The notes under the pieces are model-generated. The model worked only from the letters and a program-made list of their open reading frames with translations. It was not told the DNA's origin and ran no database searches. 29,525 bases of DNA from contig SDVU01000018.1 of NCBI GenBank assembly GCA_016256075.1, forward strand, positions 1-29,525, written 5' to 3'. Position numbers and translations under genes: made by a program. This stretch comes from Dictyocoela muelleri (taxonomy: Eukaryota > Microsporidia). Below, one piece after another: positions 29,241 through 29,525 of the stretch; position 1 is the first letter of the stretch; each line of letters begins with the position of its first letter.

Positions 29241-29525
29241 AAAAGGCATATATTATATATATGGTTTAATAAATTTCTTAGTATTTTGGTTTTTTAGACG
29301 TATATAATAAATATAGAAAAAACAAGTACCGAAATTCTTAACTTGAAACTTGTAAAGTTTTCAGCATGTAATAAAGTTATTTAAAAAATTCCGAATACAT
29401 AAATTGAATTCCTACATTTATAAACCTTAAAAAATCATAATTCTAGAAGTGTTTTATAACGATTATTTTTTTTGCATTTCTATCTATTTCTATATCAATA
29501 TATCAATGTCTCTCTCTCTATATAT
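29241..29525. other. Non-coding spacer to window end
   Basis: A+T-rich, ends in a CT/TA microsatellite (about 29507-29525). Nothing else recognised. Confidence 0.4.

Noticed and set aside
29119-29307. Small ORF with a Gly tract
   Set aside because: It depends on a 16-G run and hydrophobic A+T-rich codons; no domain.

Overview
This is gene-poor, very A+T-rich eukaryotic DNA, about three quarters or more A+T by eye. Almost everything recognisable is a broken DNA transposon, a nested insertion, a tandem repeat or a tRNA-derived SINE. The mixture (Merlin/ISXO2-like, pogo, Tc1/mariner, several FLYWCH-type MULEs and a retroviral-type integrase in a TIR element, with polyasparagine ORFs) fits an expanded, transposon-laden microsporidian genome. 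That is my best guess from composition and element content, not a proof; another A+T-rich eukaryote is possible. No reverse transcriptase, rRNA, CRISPR or intact housekeeping gene was seen.

Layout. 1-2050: a SINE head (minus strand), an Asn-rich ORF with a membrane segment, and a decayed Myb/SANT plus AT-hook gene. 2051-5470: two more SINE copies around a fossil integrase-bearing TIR element (3138-4873). 5470-7000: non-coding DNA, a scrap of 17-bp satellite, an A+C-rich minisatellite and an unrecognised coding remnant. 7001-9948: a Merlin-like element split by a pogo-like element (7583-9467); the Merlin frame reads straight across the TA target. 10714-13035: a MULE (MULE-A, 10832-12994) sitting in a 17-bp satellite array. 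13438-17640: an unidentified TIR element, two remnants of a second ISXO2-like family and a 125-bp MITE. 17649-18815: a 1.17-kb fold-back element whose arms are minisatellites. 19230-22883: a Tc1/mariner fragment, then a complete-looking but dead Tc1/mariner element with TIRs made of 22-bp repeats, itself hit by a 662-bp element with GC-rich ends. 22960-26900: a '~20-bp TCTATAACT' array hit by MULE-1 (23138-26485), which is in turn hit by MULE-2 (23553-25166). 26900-29525: mostly empty, with a strong hairpin and two G-runs.

The most interesting signal is at 23050-26578. Two related MULEs, one nested in the other, are each flanked by long direct copies of target DNA, about 88-93 bp for MULE-1 and 157 bp for MULE-2, with both copies abutting the element ends exactly. 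Both MULEs also have GC-rich, self-complementary (hairpin) termini. Ordinary MULE target duplications are about 8-11 bp, so this is either a MULE lineage with an unusual integration mode or a record of recombination between separate insertions. A second theme is that TIRs of unrelated elements are built from 14-22-bp tandem repeats. Alignments were made by eye; percentages and repeat edges are approximate.
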